Source: DASVLX01 sp036384655
Lineage (GTDB): Bacteria > Actinomycetota > Actinomycetes > Mycobacteriales > Pseudonocardiaceae
Assembly: GCA_036384655.1 (NCBI GenBank)
Contig: DASVLX010000247.1
Location: 1-27,655 of the forward strand
Reading direction: 5' to 3'
Length of the DNA stretch: 27,655 bases
The notes under the pieces were generated by a model. The model made no database searches and had not been told where the DNA came from. It saw nothing but the letters and a program-made list of their open reading frames with translations. The position numbers were made by a program, and so were the translations under genes. Positions 14,408 to 22,047 of the stretch are shown in pieces (position 1 is the stretch's first letter; every line of letters begins with the position of its first letter).

Positions 14408-16828
14408 ATGCCCGAGACGGACGGCGGAGGCAGCGCTGGAGCCGAGCACGTTCACGAGACGCGCTCGGAGATGTCCGGCCCATCTCGTGATGTCATCCAG
14501 GCCGGTCAGATCATCGGTGACGTTCATTTCCACGGTGACGCGGAGCCGGAACACGCCGCTGCGATCACGCCACGCCAACTGCCCTCCGACATACTTAAGT
14601 TCGTCAACCGGGACGCGGATCTGCGATGGCTGAATGATGTCCTGGAGCGCGAGGTGAAGGACATGTTCGCCGCGAATGTGTACATCATCGTCGGTACCGC
14701 TGGCGTCGGCAAGACGGCGCTCGCCGTGCACTGGGCGCATCAGATCAAGAATCGTTTTCCGGACGGTCAGCTCTACATCAACCTTCGTGGCTACGACCCG
14801 GGCGCGCCGGTCTCGGCTCCGGAGGCGCTGGCCCGATTCCTGGCCGCACTGGGGGCTCCGTCGGCGGCGATCCCGGCGGACACCGACGCGGCGGCGGCCA
14901 TGTATCGTTCGACGCTCGCCGATCGTCGAGTGCTGGTCGTGCTCGACAACGCGGCCACCGTCTCGCAGGTGCGACCACTGATTCCGGGCAACTCGTGGTG
15001 TCTCGCGATCATCACCAGCCGCAACCGGTTGTCCGGGCTCACGGCCCAGGGCCGGGCGGAACGGCTCAGCATCGAGACACTGGCCGAGCGGGAATGCATC
15101 ACCCTGCTGAAAGCCGTCACCGAAGGCTACCGGTCGGATGACGAGGCCAGGCTGGCCGACCTCGCGCGGTTATGCGCACATCTGCCGCTGGCTCTGCGAA
15201 TAGCGGGAGAACGTGCGGCGACCCATCCATATATGCACCTTGAGGAGTTGATCTCCGAATTGCGTGATCAATCCGCTCTCTGGGATGCCCTCAGTATCGA
15301 GGAAGGCGGGGAGGAATACGCGGTGCGTTCGGTGTTCGCCTGGTCGTATCGATCCCTGGCGCCGGACGTGGCTCGGTTGTTCCGGCTCCTTGGCCTGAAT
15401 CCGGGACGGGACTTCGGGATACACCTGGTCTGCGCCCTGGCCGAGGTCAGCGTTCGGCGCGCGCGGCAGTTGCTGGACGGCCTGGTCGCCGTCAACATGT
15501 TGGAGCAGACGGCGCCCGACCGATACGAGTTCCACGACCTGTTACGCGCGTACGCGATTGACCAGGCCCAGGTCGAGGAAAGTGCCGACAGCCGAACGGA
15601 TGCCGTGCGCCGCATCCTGGACTGGTATCTCTACACAGCTGACCAGGCACAGGGTTGGATCATGCCGGCTCGTGACCATGTCGCACTCGAGACGCGCCCG
15701 GACGCACCGCGGCCGTCCTTCAACAGTTATGACGAAGCGGTTGACTGGGCCGAGCGTGAGCAGCACAACTTTACGCCGGTCGTGCGGGCCGCTCGGGACC
15801 TCGGGCTTGACGGACATGCCTGGCGATTGGCACTCGTACTGTGGAGCGCCAAAGCGCCGTCCGCCGTTGCCGCCGAATGGCTGGAAATCGGGGAGATCGG
15901 CCTGGCAGCCGCTCGTCGGGTCGGTGAACGCCTCGCGGAGGCGGAGCTCTCGCAGAACCTCGGATTCGCCCATGTCAAGATGAATCGGATGCGGGAGGCT
16001 CTCGAATATCACAACAACGCGTTGACGGTCAGGCATGAGCAGGAGGACCTGAAGGGCGAAGCTCTTTCCCTCAACGCGATCGGTGTGGCCTATCTCCGCT
16101 GGCGAAGGATCGGAGATGCGGAGACATACCTGAAACGTGCCAGGATCGCTTTCCAAGGACTCGGTGCCCCGCACTGGGATGCGGTTGTCGCGGCCAATCT
16201 CGCCGCGATGTACTACGACGCCGGTTCGCTCGACGACGGTCAGGATTATTCGCGTGAAGCGCTTGATCGCTACCGCGCGGATGGAGACATGCGCGGCATG
16301 GGCGGAGTCCTCAACATCCTCAGCGGAATCCATCGCGACCTGGGCGAGCTCGACCAGGCACTGGACGCGGCGAGCCAGGCGCATGACATCGCGTTGGACC
16401 TGCGCAGCCATGTGCTGGAGGGGTACTGGCTGCTCGCTCTGGGTGATGCCCAGCGCGCACTGGGCCAGCTCTCCGAGGCGCTGACGTCCTACCATCGCTC
16501 GGCGGTGCTGCATCGTCGGCTGGGAGATCGCAACCGCGAGGCGCTGGCCTGGCGGGGTGCCGGCGATGTGTACCGGCTGCTCGACCGCGCTGACGAGGCG
16601 GCCGCCTTTCATCGTCGGGCGACGGAGGTGCAGCGGGAGCTCGGATACGCCTGGGATGAGGCGGAGGCCCTGGACGGACTGGCACTCGATCTGCGGGCCA
16701 GCGACCCGGAGCAGAGCCGGGGGTGCTGGAATGCGGCACTGCGGCTGCTGGCGGACTACCCGGATCCCCGTGCGACGCGGCTGAGGCGCCGTATCGAGAA
16801 CGACCTGGCCGGACTGAGCCAGGAGTAG
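14408..16828 (+). CDS. NB-ARC/TPR STAND ATPase with N-terminal amyloid-like motif
   Basis: 806 aa. A disordered N-terminus contains RDVIQAGQIIGDVHFHG (residues 27-43), resembling the short amyloid signalling motifs reported at N-termini of bacterial NLR-like proteins. The NB-ARC ATPase follows: Walker A GTAGVGKT (96-103), Walker B RRVLVVLDNAA (173-183), the sensor-like ITSRNRLSGL, and LPLALRIAGE. A winged-helix segment contains VFAWSYRSLAPDVARLFRLL and FHDLLRAYA. Residues about 490-800 are TPR repeats (for example AEAELSQNLGFAHVKMNRMR). There is no SARP-type DNA-binding domain, unlike AfsR. Two in-frame TTA codons (15170-15172, 15542-15544) suggest bldA dependence. Role could be signalling or phage defence; not proven. 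Confidence 0.85.
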   Translation: MPETDGGGSAGAEHVHETRSEMSGPSRDVIQAGQIIGDVHFHGDAEPEHAAAITPRQLPSDILKFVNRDADLRWLNDVLEREVKDMFAANVYIIVGTAGVGKTALAVHWAHQIKNRFPDGQLYINLRGYDPGAPVSAPEALARFLAALGAPSAAIPADTDAAAAMYRSTLADRRVLVVLDNAATVSQVRPLIPGNSWCLAIITSRNRLSGLTAQGRAERLSIETLAERECITLLKAVTEGYRSDDEARLADLARLCAHLPLALRIAGERAATHPYMHLEELISELRDQSALWDALSIEEGGEEYAVRSVFAWSYRSLAPDVARLFRLLGLNPGRDFGIHLVCALAEVSVRRARQLLDGLVAVNMLEQTAPDRYEFHDLLRAYAIDQAQVEESADSRTDAVRRILDWYLYTADQAQGWIMPARDHVALETRPDAPRPSFNSYDEAVDWAEREQHNFTPVVRAARDLGLDGHAWRLALVLWSAKAPSAVAAEWLEIGEIGLAAARRVGERLAEAELSQNLGFAHVKMNRMREALEYHNNALTVRHEQEDLKGEALSLNAIGVAYLRWRRIGDAETYLKRARIAFQGLGAPHWDAVVAANLAAMYYDAGSLDDGQDYSREALDRYRADGDMRGMGGVLNILSGIHRDLGELDQALDAASQAHDIALDLRSHVLEGYWLLALGDAQRALGQLSEALTSYHRSAVLHRRLGDRNREALAWRGAGDVYRLLDRADEAAAFHRRATEVQRELGYAWDEAEALDGLALDLRASDPEQSRGCWNAALRLLADYPDPRATRLRRRIENDLAGLSQE

Positions 16829-16837
16829 CAGGCTCGG

Positions 16838-17734
16838 TCAGCGGGCGGCGTTGTCCAGGAAATCGGCCGTGGTGGGGGAAGGATCGGCGGCGCCGGAGTA
16901 CCAGCCGCCGCAGATCTGCCGGCGCACCGCGCCGTCGGCGGTGGCCCGGGCCGAGGCGTGCCAGAGGTAGGCGTCGTGGAACAGCACATCGCCGCGCGAG
17001 CAGTACACGCCCATCTCGCCGGGCACCTTGTCGAAGCCGAGCGGCATCTCGCTGGGCGGCGGGTCGTCGGTGTAGCCGCCGGTGCGCGGACCACCACTGA
17101 CACCACCACCGACACCACCATTGACACCGCCACCGACACCACCATTGACACCGCCACCGACATTGACGGCGCCGTGGCCGCGGCCGCCGGGTGCCTCCGG
17201 GGTGGCCCACCGGTGACTGCCCGGCACCACCCGCAGGAAGCCGTTGGCCGGGCTGGTCCCGTCCAGGTGCAGGCTGAACCCCATCGCCGGCCAGCGGTCC
17301 AGATGCGGAGCGCTCTGCCAGTCGGTGTGCCAGCCGATCCGCGTGCTGCGGCTGCCCTGACCCGGCCGGGCGTCCTGGAACACCACGTCGAACGGGTCGC
17401 CGGGTACGCCCTCCGGGATCCAGCAGTCACCCAGCACCCGTTTCGCCAGCTCGACCAGGATCGGATGGTGCACGGCGTCCCGCACCTGGGGCACGATCTC
17501 GGTCAGGTGGGTCACGAGTTCGCCCGCGACGTACCGGCTGGGCAGATCACCGCTGGCCAGCCGCCGCTGGGCGGTGGTGCAGGCGATGTCCAGTTCGGCC
17601 AACTGCTCCGGATCCCACAGGCCGCGCAACGTCGCGAACCCGTGCACATGGAAAAAATCGACCAGATCGTCACGATTGTCGACGTCGAAAACACCGAGCT
17701 CGGTCGGCAACGACACAACTCCGCACCGTGTCAC
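16838..17734 (-). CDS. Phytanoyl-CoA dioxygenase-family Fe(II)/2-oxoglutarate oxygenase with Gly-rich insert
   Basis: 298 aa. Iron ligands are H136 and D138 in RIGWHTDWQSAPH and distal H259 in DAYLWHASA; the 2-oxoglutarate Arg is probably in VRRQICGGWY. NGFLRVVPGSHRW is the usual core strand. Family members hydroxylate small acids, amino acids or carrier-bound peptides, so tailoring of the neighbouring NRPS product is plausible. Between core strands, residues about 189-215 form an unusual VNVGGGVNGGVGGGVNGGVG-type stretch encoded by 24-bp tandem repeats. GGAAGGGG six bases upstream supports the GTG start at 17734. It converges with the STAND gene with a 9-base gap and lies at the edge of the biosynthetic locus. 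Confidence 0.88.
   Translation of the reverse strand: MTRCGVVSLPTELGVFDVDNRDDLVDFFHVHGFATLRGLWDPEQLAELDIACTTAQRRLASGDLPSRYVAGELVTHLTEIVPQVRDAVHHPILVELAKRVLGDCWIPEGVPGDPFDVVFQDARPGQGSRSTRIGWHTDWQSAPHLDRWPAMGFSLHLDGTSPANGFLRVVPGSHRWATPEAPGGRGHGAVNVGGGVNGGVGGGVNGGVGGGVSGGPRTGGYTDDPPPSEMPLGFDKVPGEMGVYCSRGDVLFHDAYLWHASARATADGAVRRQICGGWYSGAADPSPTTADFLDNAAR
17089..17160. repeat. In-frame 24-bp tandem repeats in the dioxygenase gene
   Basis: Two identical 24-bp units occupy 17111-17134 and 17135-17158, preceded by a diverged partial unit (17089-17110). Each unit encodes GGVNGGVG on the minus strand, so copy-number change keeps the reading frame. Confidence 0.9.
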
Positions 17735-17990
17735 GGCGAACCCCTTCCGGTCGGCGTGCTACCGCACCGTTGCGGGCCCTACTCGTACGGTAGCGGGCAT
17801 CACGCCGGTGCGGCAGACCCGAACTCTGACGGTGCGCGCGCATTTTCCGGTCATACCGGCGAAATGTGCGCTACCGCCGTCTGCCATGTCATCCGGCGAT
17901 CAACGACCGCCGGACCACGGTGAAGGAGGCTAACCGCGTTGTCAACTCGGCTCATCCGCCAGCCGGGTGGACTACCGCCCGTTGCCCACC
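17735..17990. promoter_or_regulatory. 256-bp gap between the dioxygenase and the first LuxR gene
   Basis: Holds the promoter side of the minus-strand dioxygenase. TTGACA occurs on the minus strand at 17939-17944 but no convincing -10 follows. AGGCTAACC (17927-17935) is half of an iron box only. No gene or hairpin was accepted here. Confidence 0.3.
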
Positions 17991-18629
17991 TCAGACCAGG
18001 CCGAGCTGGGCGGCGTGCACACCGGCCTGGAACCTGCTGTGCGCGGACATGGTGCTCATGGCCGCCGCGACATCGTTGCGCACGGTCCGGATGCTGACAC
18101 CGAGCTTGCGGGCGATGGCCTCGTCGGTCAGGCCCTCCGCCAGCAGCTCCAGGATCTTCTGCGCGCGCGGGGTCGGCTGGCTCGCCAGCGACTCGGCCAT
18201 CGGGGTGGCGCGCTCCCACAGCAGATCGGCGAGCGTGCACAGGGACCGCACGGCGGCGCGGGTGCACATCAGCCGGCGGGTGGGGCCCTCCAGGATCACC
18301 CCGATCGACCGGTCGATGGTCAGCGCGCGGGTGGGCACGTAGTCGATCGTGCGGGGCACGATCTTCCGCGAGCCCAGCCATTCGGCGTGCTCGGCCACCT
18401 CGGGCAGGTCGGCGACATCGTCCTGCAGCACCAGCCGCAACCTGCCACCGCGGCGCAGCACGAGCTCGGCGAGCTCCGGGGCGAACTCCAGCGCGCCGGG
18501 CGTGTACCGGGGCACCAGGAAGGTGACCTCGTGCCGGGTGCCTACCAACAGGCGTTCGGCGACCGCGGTCAGGTCCACCTGCTCGCCTGCGTGGGTGGGG
18601 CGGTGGTCGTGGACAAGCGTCTCCATCAT
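17991..18629 (-). CDS. LuxR-type transcriptional regulator (no receiver domain)
   Basis: 212 aa from the ATG at 18629, with AGGAG seven bases upstream. The N-terminal two thirds (RHEVTFLVPRYTPGALEFAP, LRLVLQDDVADLPEV, RALTIDRSIGVILEG) resemble the phospholipase-D-like/TrmB-type effector part of actinobacterial orphan LuxR regulators. The C-terminus is a LuxR helix-turn-helix: TPRAQKILELLAEGLTDEAI, then ARKLGVSIRTVRNDVAAAMS. There is no phospho-acceptor Asp. Such genes are often found in peptide biosynthesis loci as pathway regulators. The end SRFQAGVHAAQLGLV is shared in style with the second regulator at 19510. Confidence 0.85.
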   Translation of the reverse strand: MMETLVHDHRPTHAGEQVDLTAVAERLLVGTRHEVTFLVPRYTPGALEFAPELAELVLRRGGRLRLVLQDDVADLPEVAEHAEWLGSRKIVPRTIDYVPTRALTIDRSIGVILEGPTRRLMCTRAAVRSLCTLADLLWERATPMAESLASQPTPRAQKILELLAEGLTDEAIARKLGVSIRTVRNDVAAAMSTMSAHSRFQAGVHAAQLGLV

Positions 18630-19332
18630 CCGACTTCTCCTCGTGCTACCTCCGAGACCCACCCTCACGGCCAGAACAACCCACGGCCAGATGAAGAAGG
18701 GGTGAAAACAAATTGTCTTCTGCGCATGTATTCCACCTCAATATGTGGGGCATATCTGGCGGTGACGTAGTCGGGTGATTGCGTTCCTAATAAACTGCAT
18801 TCGCCAGGCTGGGGCCAGTCATGCGCGGTGTCCGAATCCGGACATACGTAGTCCGGACTAGGCCATCCGGGGAATAATCTCGCTGCGCTGGATAACCGCA
18901 GCTCACGGTGCGTGTCGAGGACGAATCCGGATTAGTACTTTCGGCCTAACCGGTTGCCACCGTGGGCCCATTCGATGCTGATTTCAGCATACCTTGACAG
19001 CGGTCGCACCGGGTCCGAGGTCTCGGTCGGTAATTGGCTTTGCGTGATCGTCGGAACGCGGCCAGTCAGCACGGCGTGCCGGCCCCATCCAGGACTGGCC
19101 GCGATCGGCCACCCTCGCCGGGCGGCGCCACCGTATCCAAATCGTCACAATAGGCATGGATTAACAGAGTTCACACACCATCGCGGTCACCCGGGGGTGA
19201 CAGATGAGCCCAGCGCGCCATGGCGCGAACGGCGGGGCCGACAACGGAGCGAACCGTCGCCGGCGTCGCCGGCGCGCGAATCGGCGCCACCACCCGCACA
19301 ACGACGAACAGCGGTTCGCGGGTGAGCAAACA
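18630..19332. promoter_or_regulatory. 703-bp divergent regulatory region with perfect palindromes
   Basis: Lies between the first LuxR gene (leftward) and a small peptide gene (rightward). Perfect inverted repeats include TCCGGAC-ATACGTA-GTCCGGA (18837-18857), AATCCGGATT (18924-18933) and ATGCTGA-TT-TCAGCAT (18975-18990). The first two sites share CGAATCCGGA nearby (18833-18842 and 18922-18931). TTGACA at 18994-18999 is a possible -35. The region looks less GC-rich than the genes around it. No other gene was accepted. Confidence 0.5.
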
Positions 19333-19497
19333 ATGACCCAACACCGAAAGAATGCATTATCTGGAATGAGAACATCCAGTACCGAAACGTCCGACACCGA
19401 AAAGTTGGACGCCGAATCTTTCGGTGCCGAAAACAGCGGCAGCGAGCCGCCCGAGGAGGACGGCCCGCTGCCGTACTGGGTGGAACCCGACTTCTAG
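19333..19497 (+). CDS. Small acidic peptide, 54 aa (possible RiPP precursor or orphan peptide)
   Basis: The ATG at 19333 has GGGTGAG six bases upstream. A longer frame from 19204 adds an Arg-run leader without a convincing ribosome site. The peptide starts MTQHRKNALSGMRTSSTETS, has an acidic middle (DAESFGAENSGSEPPEEDG) and ends PLPYWVEPDF. One Leu is a rare TTA codon (19357-19359). The charged, Ser/Thr/Glu-rich leader-like body with a short aromatic C-terminus resembles a ribosomal peptide precursor in outline. However, no lanthipeptide, lasso or other class motif is present and no maturation enzyme is seen in the window. It lies between two LuxR-type genes and is convergent with the second. 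Coding status is moderately sure; function unknown. Confidence 0.5.
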   Translation: MTQHRKNALSGMRTSSTETSDTEKLDAESFGAENSGSEPPEEDGPLPYWVEPDF

Positions 19498-19509
19498 CGG
19501 ACGCGCAGG

Positions 19510-20541
19510 TCAGTCAATGCCGTTAATGCCGTCGACCCTGATCAGGCCGGCGCGCACCGCGGCGATGCCGAGCTGGAAGCGGGTTTCCACCCCTAATCGC
19601 TCGGACAACGAGGACATGTACCGGCGCAGCGTCCTGGTGGCGATGCCCAGCCGGCGGGCGATCGCCTCGTCGGTGCGCCCGGCCGCGAGGTCGGTGAGGA
19701 TGGCCCGCTCGATCTCCTCGACCACGACGTCGTCGTAGCAGACCTCACGCACCGGCTGGGCCGGTTCCCAGATGTGCCGGAAGATCTGCGACATGAAGTC
19801 GAGCACCACCGGATCGCGCACGACCGCCGCGCCGGGGCCCTGAGAGGCCGGCAGCGGGATCAACGCCACCGCGCTGTCCAGCACGATCATCCGCGCGGGC
19901 AACACGGCCGAGGTGCGCACCTGGGCCCCCAGATCGATGATCAACCGCATGTAGTCCACGGACTCGGGCTGTCGGCGGGCCGAATGCGGCCACACCACCT
20001 GGTAGCGCACCCCGCGTTCGAGCAGCGTGCGGTCCAGTTCCAGGCCGGCCCGCAGCGCCCCGACGGGCGCCATGGTCGGGTGTACCGCGACCACGGTCTC
20101 CTTGGCCTGCACGGAGAGATCGCGCAGCCGCTGCCGGACGACCGCGCCGCCGTGCAGCACCTCGGTGCTGGACTGGGCGTACTGCTTGCGGTAGGCGGCC
20201 TGGTAGATCGCGGTCAGCCGGCCCAGCGTGGACCGGATCTGCTCGCTGTAGGTGGTCAACTGCCGCACCCGGGCGTGCATGGGCGCGACGATCTCGGCGA
20301 TGGCCAGCTCCGGCGCCACCGCCTCCCAGCGCTGCTCCTCGCACAGCGACCGACGCACCAGGCAGAGCCTGTGGAGTGCCAGCAGGCTGTCCTCGACCTG
20401 GTGCGTCGGTCTACCGACGAGTTTCGCGCATTCGGTCGCCGTGGCCGGTGCCTCAAGCAGGGCCTGATAGACCTCCACCTGCTCGGGAGTCAGCTCGGCA
20501 GTTGTATCGACTCCTACGATCCCGGCGGTTTCGTCTCGCAT
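19510..20541 (-). CDS. TrmB-like/LuxR-type transcriptional regulator
   Basis: 343 aa. N-terminal winged helix (LTPEQVEVYQALLEAPATAT, then ECAKLVGRPTHQVEDSLLAL), a coiled linker (MHARVRQLTTYSEQIRSTLG), an effector-like domain (VLHGGAVVRQRL, RYQVVWPHSARRQ, VRTSAVLPARMIVLDSAVAL), and a C-terminal LuxR helix-turn-helix (DLAAGRTDEAIARRLGIATR then TLRRYMSSLSERLGVETRFQ). The ATG at 20541 is favoured by AGGGA six bases upstream; TTG at 20547 is possible. This architecture is frequent beside NRPS and lanthipeptide loci. It probably regulates the diaminopropionate/NRPS operon downstream. A perfect AACATCGATGTT palindrome (20623-20634) lies in its promoter region. Confidence 0.88.
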   Translation of the reverse strand: MRDETAGIVGVDTTAELTPEQVEVYQALLEAPATATECAKLVGRPTHQVEDSLLALHRLCLVRRSLCEEQRWEAVAPELAIAEIVAPMHARVRQLTTYSEQIRSTLGRLTAIYQAAYRKQYAQSSTEVLHGGAVVRQRLRDLSVQAKETVVAVHPTMAPVGALRAGLELDRTLLERGVRYQVVWPHSARRQPESVDYMRLIIDLGAQVRTSAVLPARMIVLDSAVALIPLPASQGPGAAVVRDPVVLDFMSQIFRHIWEPAQPVREVCYDDVVVEEIERAILTDLAAGRTDEAIARRLGIATRTLRRYMSSLSERLGVETRFQLGIAAVRAGLIRVDGINGID

Positions 20542-20622
20542 GCCCAATCCCTGACCAACCAGCCCATGCCGGCTGACGATTCATCAACCATTACGTGATC
20601 ACCCGCACTGCCGGGAAAAGTT

Positions 20623-20634
20623 AACATCGATGTT
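20623..20634. promoter_or_regulatory. 12-bp perfect palindrome upstream of the second LuxR gene
   Basis: AACATCGATGTT is fully self-complementary and lies about 82 bases before the ATG at 20541, in the 220-bp gap between that gene and mbtH. It is a candidate operator. The same gap ends with a 13-bp tandem duplication over the mbtH stop (20749-20773). Confidence 0.4.
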
Positions 20635-20761
20635 TCACGGGCCAGTGCGGCTTGAACGATCTTGGCATGAACGCGCGGTGTCGGCTAGGTGTCTCGGGTA
20701 TGACGCAGCGTCGGGATACTGTGACTCAGCGTTCCGGTGGGTGGTTTCTCAGTGGGTCAGA

Positions 20762-20968
20762 TCAGTGGGTCAGGCTGGTCCGGGGCCGCCGGCTGGACAG
20801 CGGAAGCACGTCATGCCAGACCTGCTCGATGTGGTCCAGGCACTCCACCTGGGTCCCGCTGTGCCCGGTCTCCCGCCAGCCGGCCGGGGTGGGACGGCTG
20901 GCCGGCCAGATGGAGAACTGCTCCTCGTCGTTGACGACGACCTTGTAGCGGACCGAGTTCGCGCTCAT
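20762..20968 (-). CDS. mbtH: MbtH-like NRPS accessory protein
   Basis: 68 aa. Shows the family pattern: YKVVVNDEEQFSIWP, then PAGWRETGHSGTQVECLDHI and EQVWHDVLPLSSRR. The conserved Trp residues and NxExQxSxWP core are present; the usual W-T-D-x-R-P becomes W-H-D-V-L-P. MbtH proteins bind and activate adenylation domains, so this should serve the NRPS at 26442 or further modules outside the window. The start ATG overlaps the sbnB-like stop (ATGA, 20965-20968), giving coupled translation. The frame extends upstream as a longer reading, but that part is a shadow of sbnB. Confidence 0.93.
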   Translation of the reverse strand: MSANSVRYKVVVNDEEQFSIWPASRPTPAGWRETGHSGTQVECLDHIEQVWHDVLPLSSRRPRTSLTH

Positions 20969-21996
20969 CGGGCCACGCCGTCGAAGAAGCCGTTCACCAC
21001 GGTGCCACCGCCGGCCTCGCACACCCGCTCGTACACCCAACCGCCGACCGCGATGTCCAGCACACCCAGCCCGAACGGCGCGAAGATCGCCGCGCGGGAC
21101 GGGTCGCGGACCAGGTCACCGCGCAGCACGTCGGCGATCGTGCCGTGCACGAACGAACGGTCGCCGACCCGCTGCTCGGTCAGGTGCAGCGAGGTGCGCT
21201 CCCGCACCGCGTGGTCGATGTCGTCGGTGATGTTGGTGGCGGCCAGGATCAGTTCGGGCGCCAGGTCCCGCAGCGACAGGTGCAGCACGACGGGCGCGTG
21301 CGCGAGCACCGCCGGGTCGAAGATGTGCGGCTCGCCGGCGACGGTGGCCAGGATGACCAGGTCGGCGCCGAACGCGTCCGCGGCGCTGTCCACCACGTTG
21401 ATCTTCGGGTTGGTGCCTGGCCGGGCCTGCGCGGTGATCCGCTCGCCGAACCGCTCCGCGTTGGCCGGCTTGGCGTCGAACAGCCGGAACTCGTCGATCT
21501 CCCAGCCCAGGTCACGCAGGAACAGCCAGACGTGACCGGCGATCAGGCCGTTGCCGATGAACCCGACGCTGCCCACCGAACGCCCGCCGAGCAGCGACTC
21601 CGCGCCCAGCACGGCGGACCCGGCGGTGCGGGAGGCCGAGATGATCGACGACTCGAGCAGCGCCACCGGGTAGCCGGTCTCGTAGTCGTTGAGTACCAGC
21701 ACGGCCGACGCGCGCGGGAAGCCGTGCTCGACGTTGCCCGGGTAGCTCGCGATCCACTTGATGCCGGACCGGGGCTTGTCGCCGCCCAGGAACGCGGGCA
21801 GCGCGATGATCCGGTCCCGGGGCCGGTCGGGGAAGCGCAGGAAGCTCGAATGCGGGTTGGTCGTCTGGCCGGCGCCGTGCGCGAGGTACGCCTCGCGGAC
21901 GGCCGCCACCACGGCCGGGCGGTCCGCCTCGATCTGCTCGGCGACCTCGTTGCAGCCGATCACCCGCAGGCCGGCCGGCGGGGCGAGTTCAGACAT
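20965..21996 (-). CDS. sbnB: SbnB-like 2,3-diaminopropionate synthase component (ornithine cyclodeaminase/mu-crystallin fold)
   Basis: 343 aa. In staphyloferrin B synthesis SbnB oxidises N-(1-amino-1-carboxyl-2-ethyl)-glutamate with NAD to give L-2,3-diaminopropionate, 2-oxoglutarate and NADH. Here the dinucleotide motif is SVGFIGNGLIAGHVWLFLRD (about residues 143-162). Substrate-side segments are SGIKWIASYPGNVEHGFPRA and VLVLNDYETGYPVALLE, and the family-typical RTSLHLTEQRVGDRSFVHG and AIFAPFGLGVLDIAVG follow. GGAGAAAGG upstream supports the ATG at 21996. It sits 51 bases after the SbnA-like gene and overlaps mbtH by 4 bases. The strict pairing with SbnA is the main reason to call this function over plain ornithine cyclodeaminase. 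Confidence 0.92.
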   Translation of the reverse strand: MSELAPPAGLRVIGCNEVAEQIEADRPAVVAAVREAYLAHGAGQTTNPHSSFLRFPDRPRDRIIALPAFLGGDKPRSGIKWIASYPGNVEHGFPRASAVLVLNDYETGYPVALLESSIISASRTAGSAVLGAESLLGGRSVGSVGFIGNGLIAGHVWLFLRDLGWEIDEFRLFDAKPANAERFGERITAQARPGTNPKINVVDSAADAFGADLVILATVAGEPHIFDPAVLAHAPVVLHLSLRDLAPELILAATNITDDIDHAVRERTSLHLTEQRVGDRSFVHGTIADVLRGDLVRDPSRAAIFAPFGLGVLDIAVGGWVYERVCEAGGGTVVNGFFDGVAR

Positions 21997-22047
21997 GCTT
22001 GACCTTTCTCCAGGTGGACAAGTCGTTGTTGACCAGGTGGTACGGCC

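Noticed and set aside
17089..17160. CRISPR-like array
   Set aside because: The 24-bp units are directly adjacent with no spacers and are in frame inside a dioxygenase gene.
17927..17935. AGGCTAACC as an IdeR/DmdR iron box
   Set aside because: Only one half of the 19-bp consensus matches; the other half is unrelated, so it is not enough to claim iron control.
19204..19332. N-terminal extension of the 54-aa peptide (Arg-run leader)
   Set aside because: The extension is an Arg/His/Asn run typical of non-coding GC-rich frames and lacks a ribosome site; the ATG at 19333 has one.
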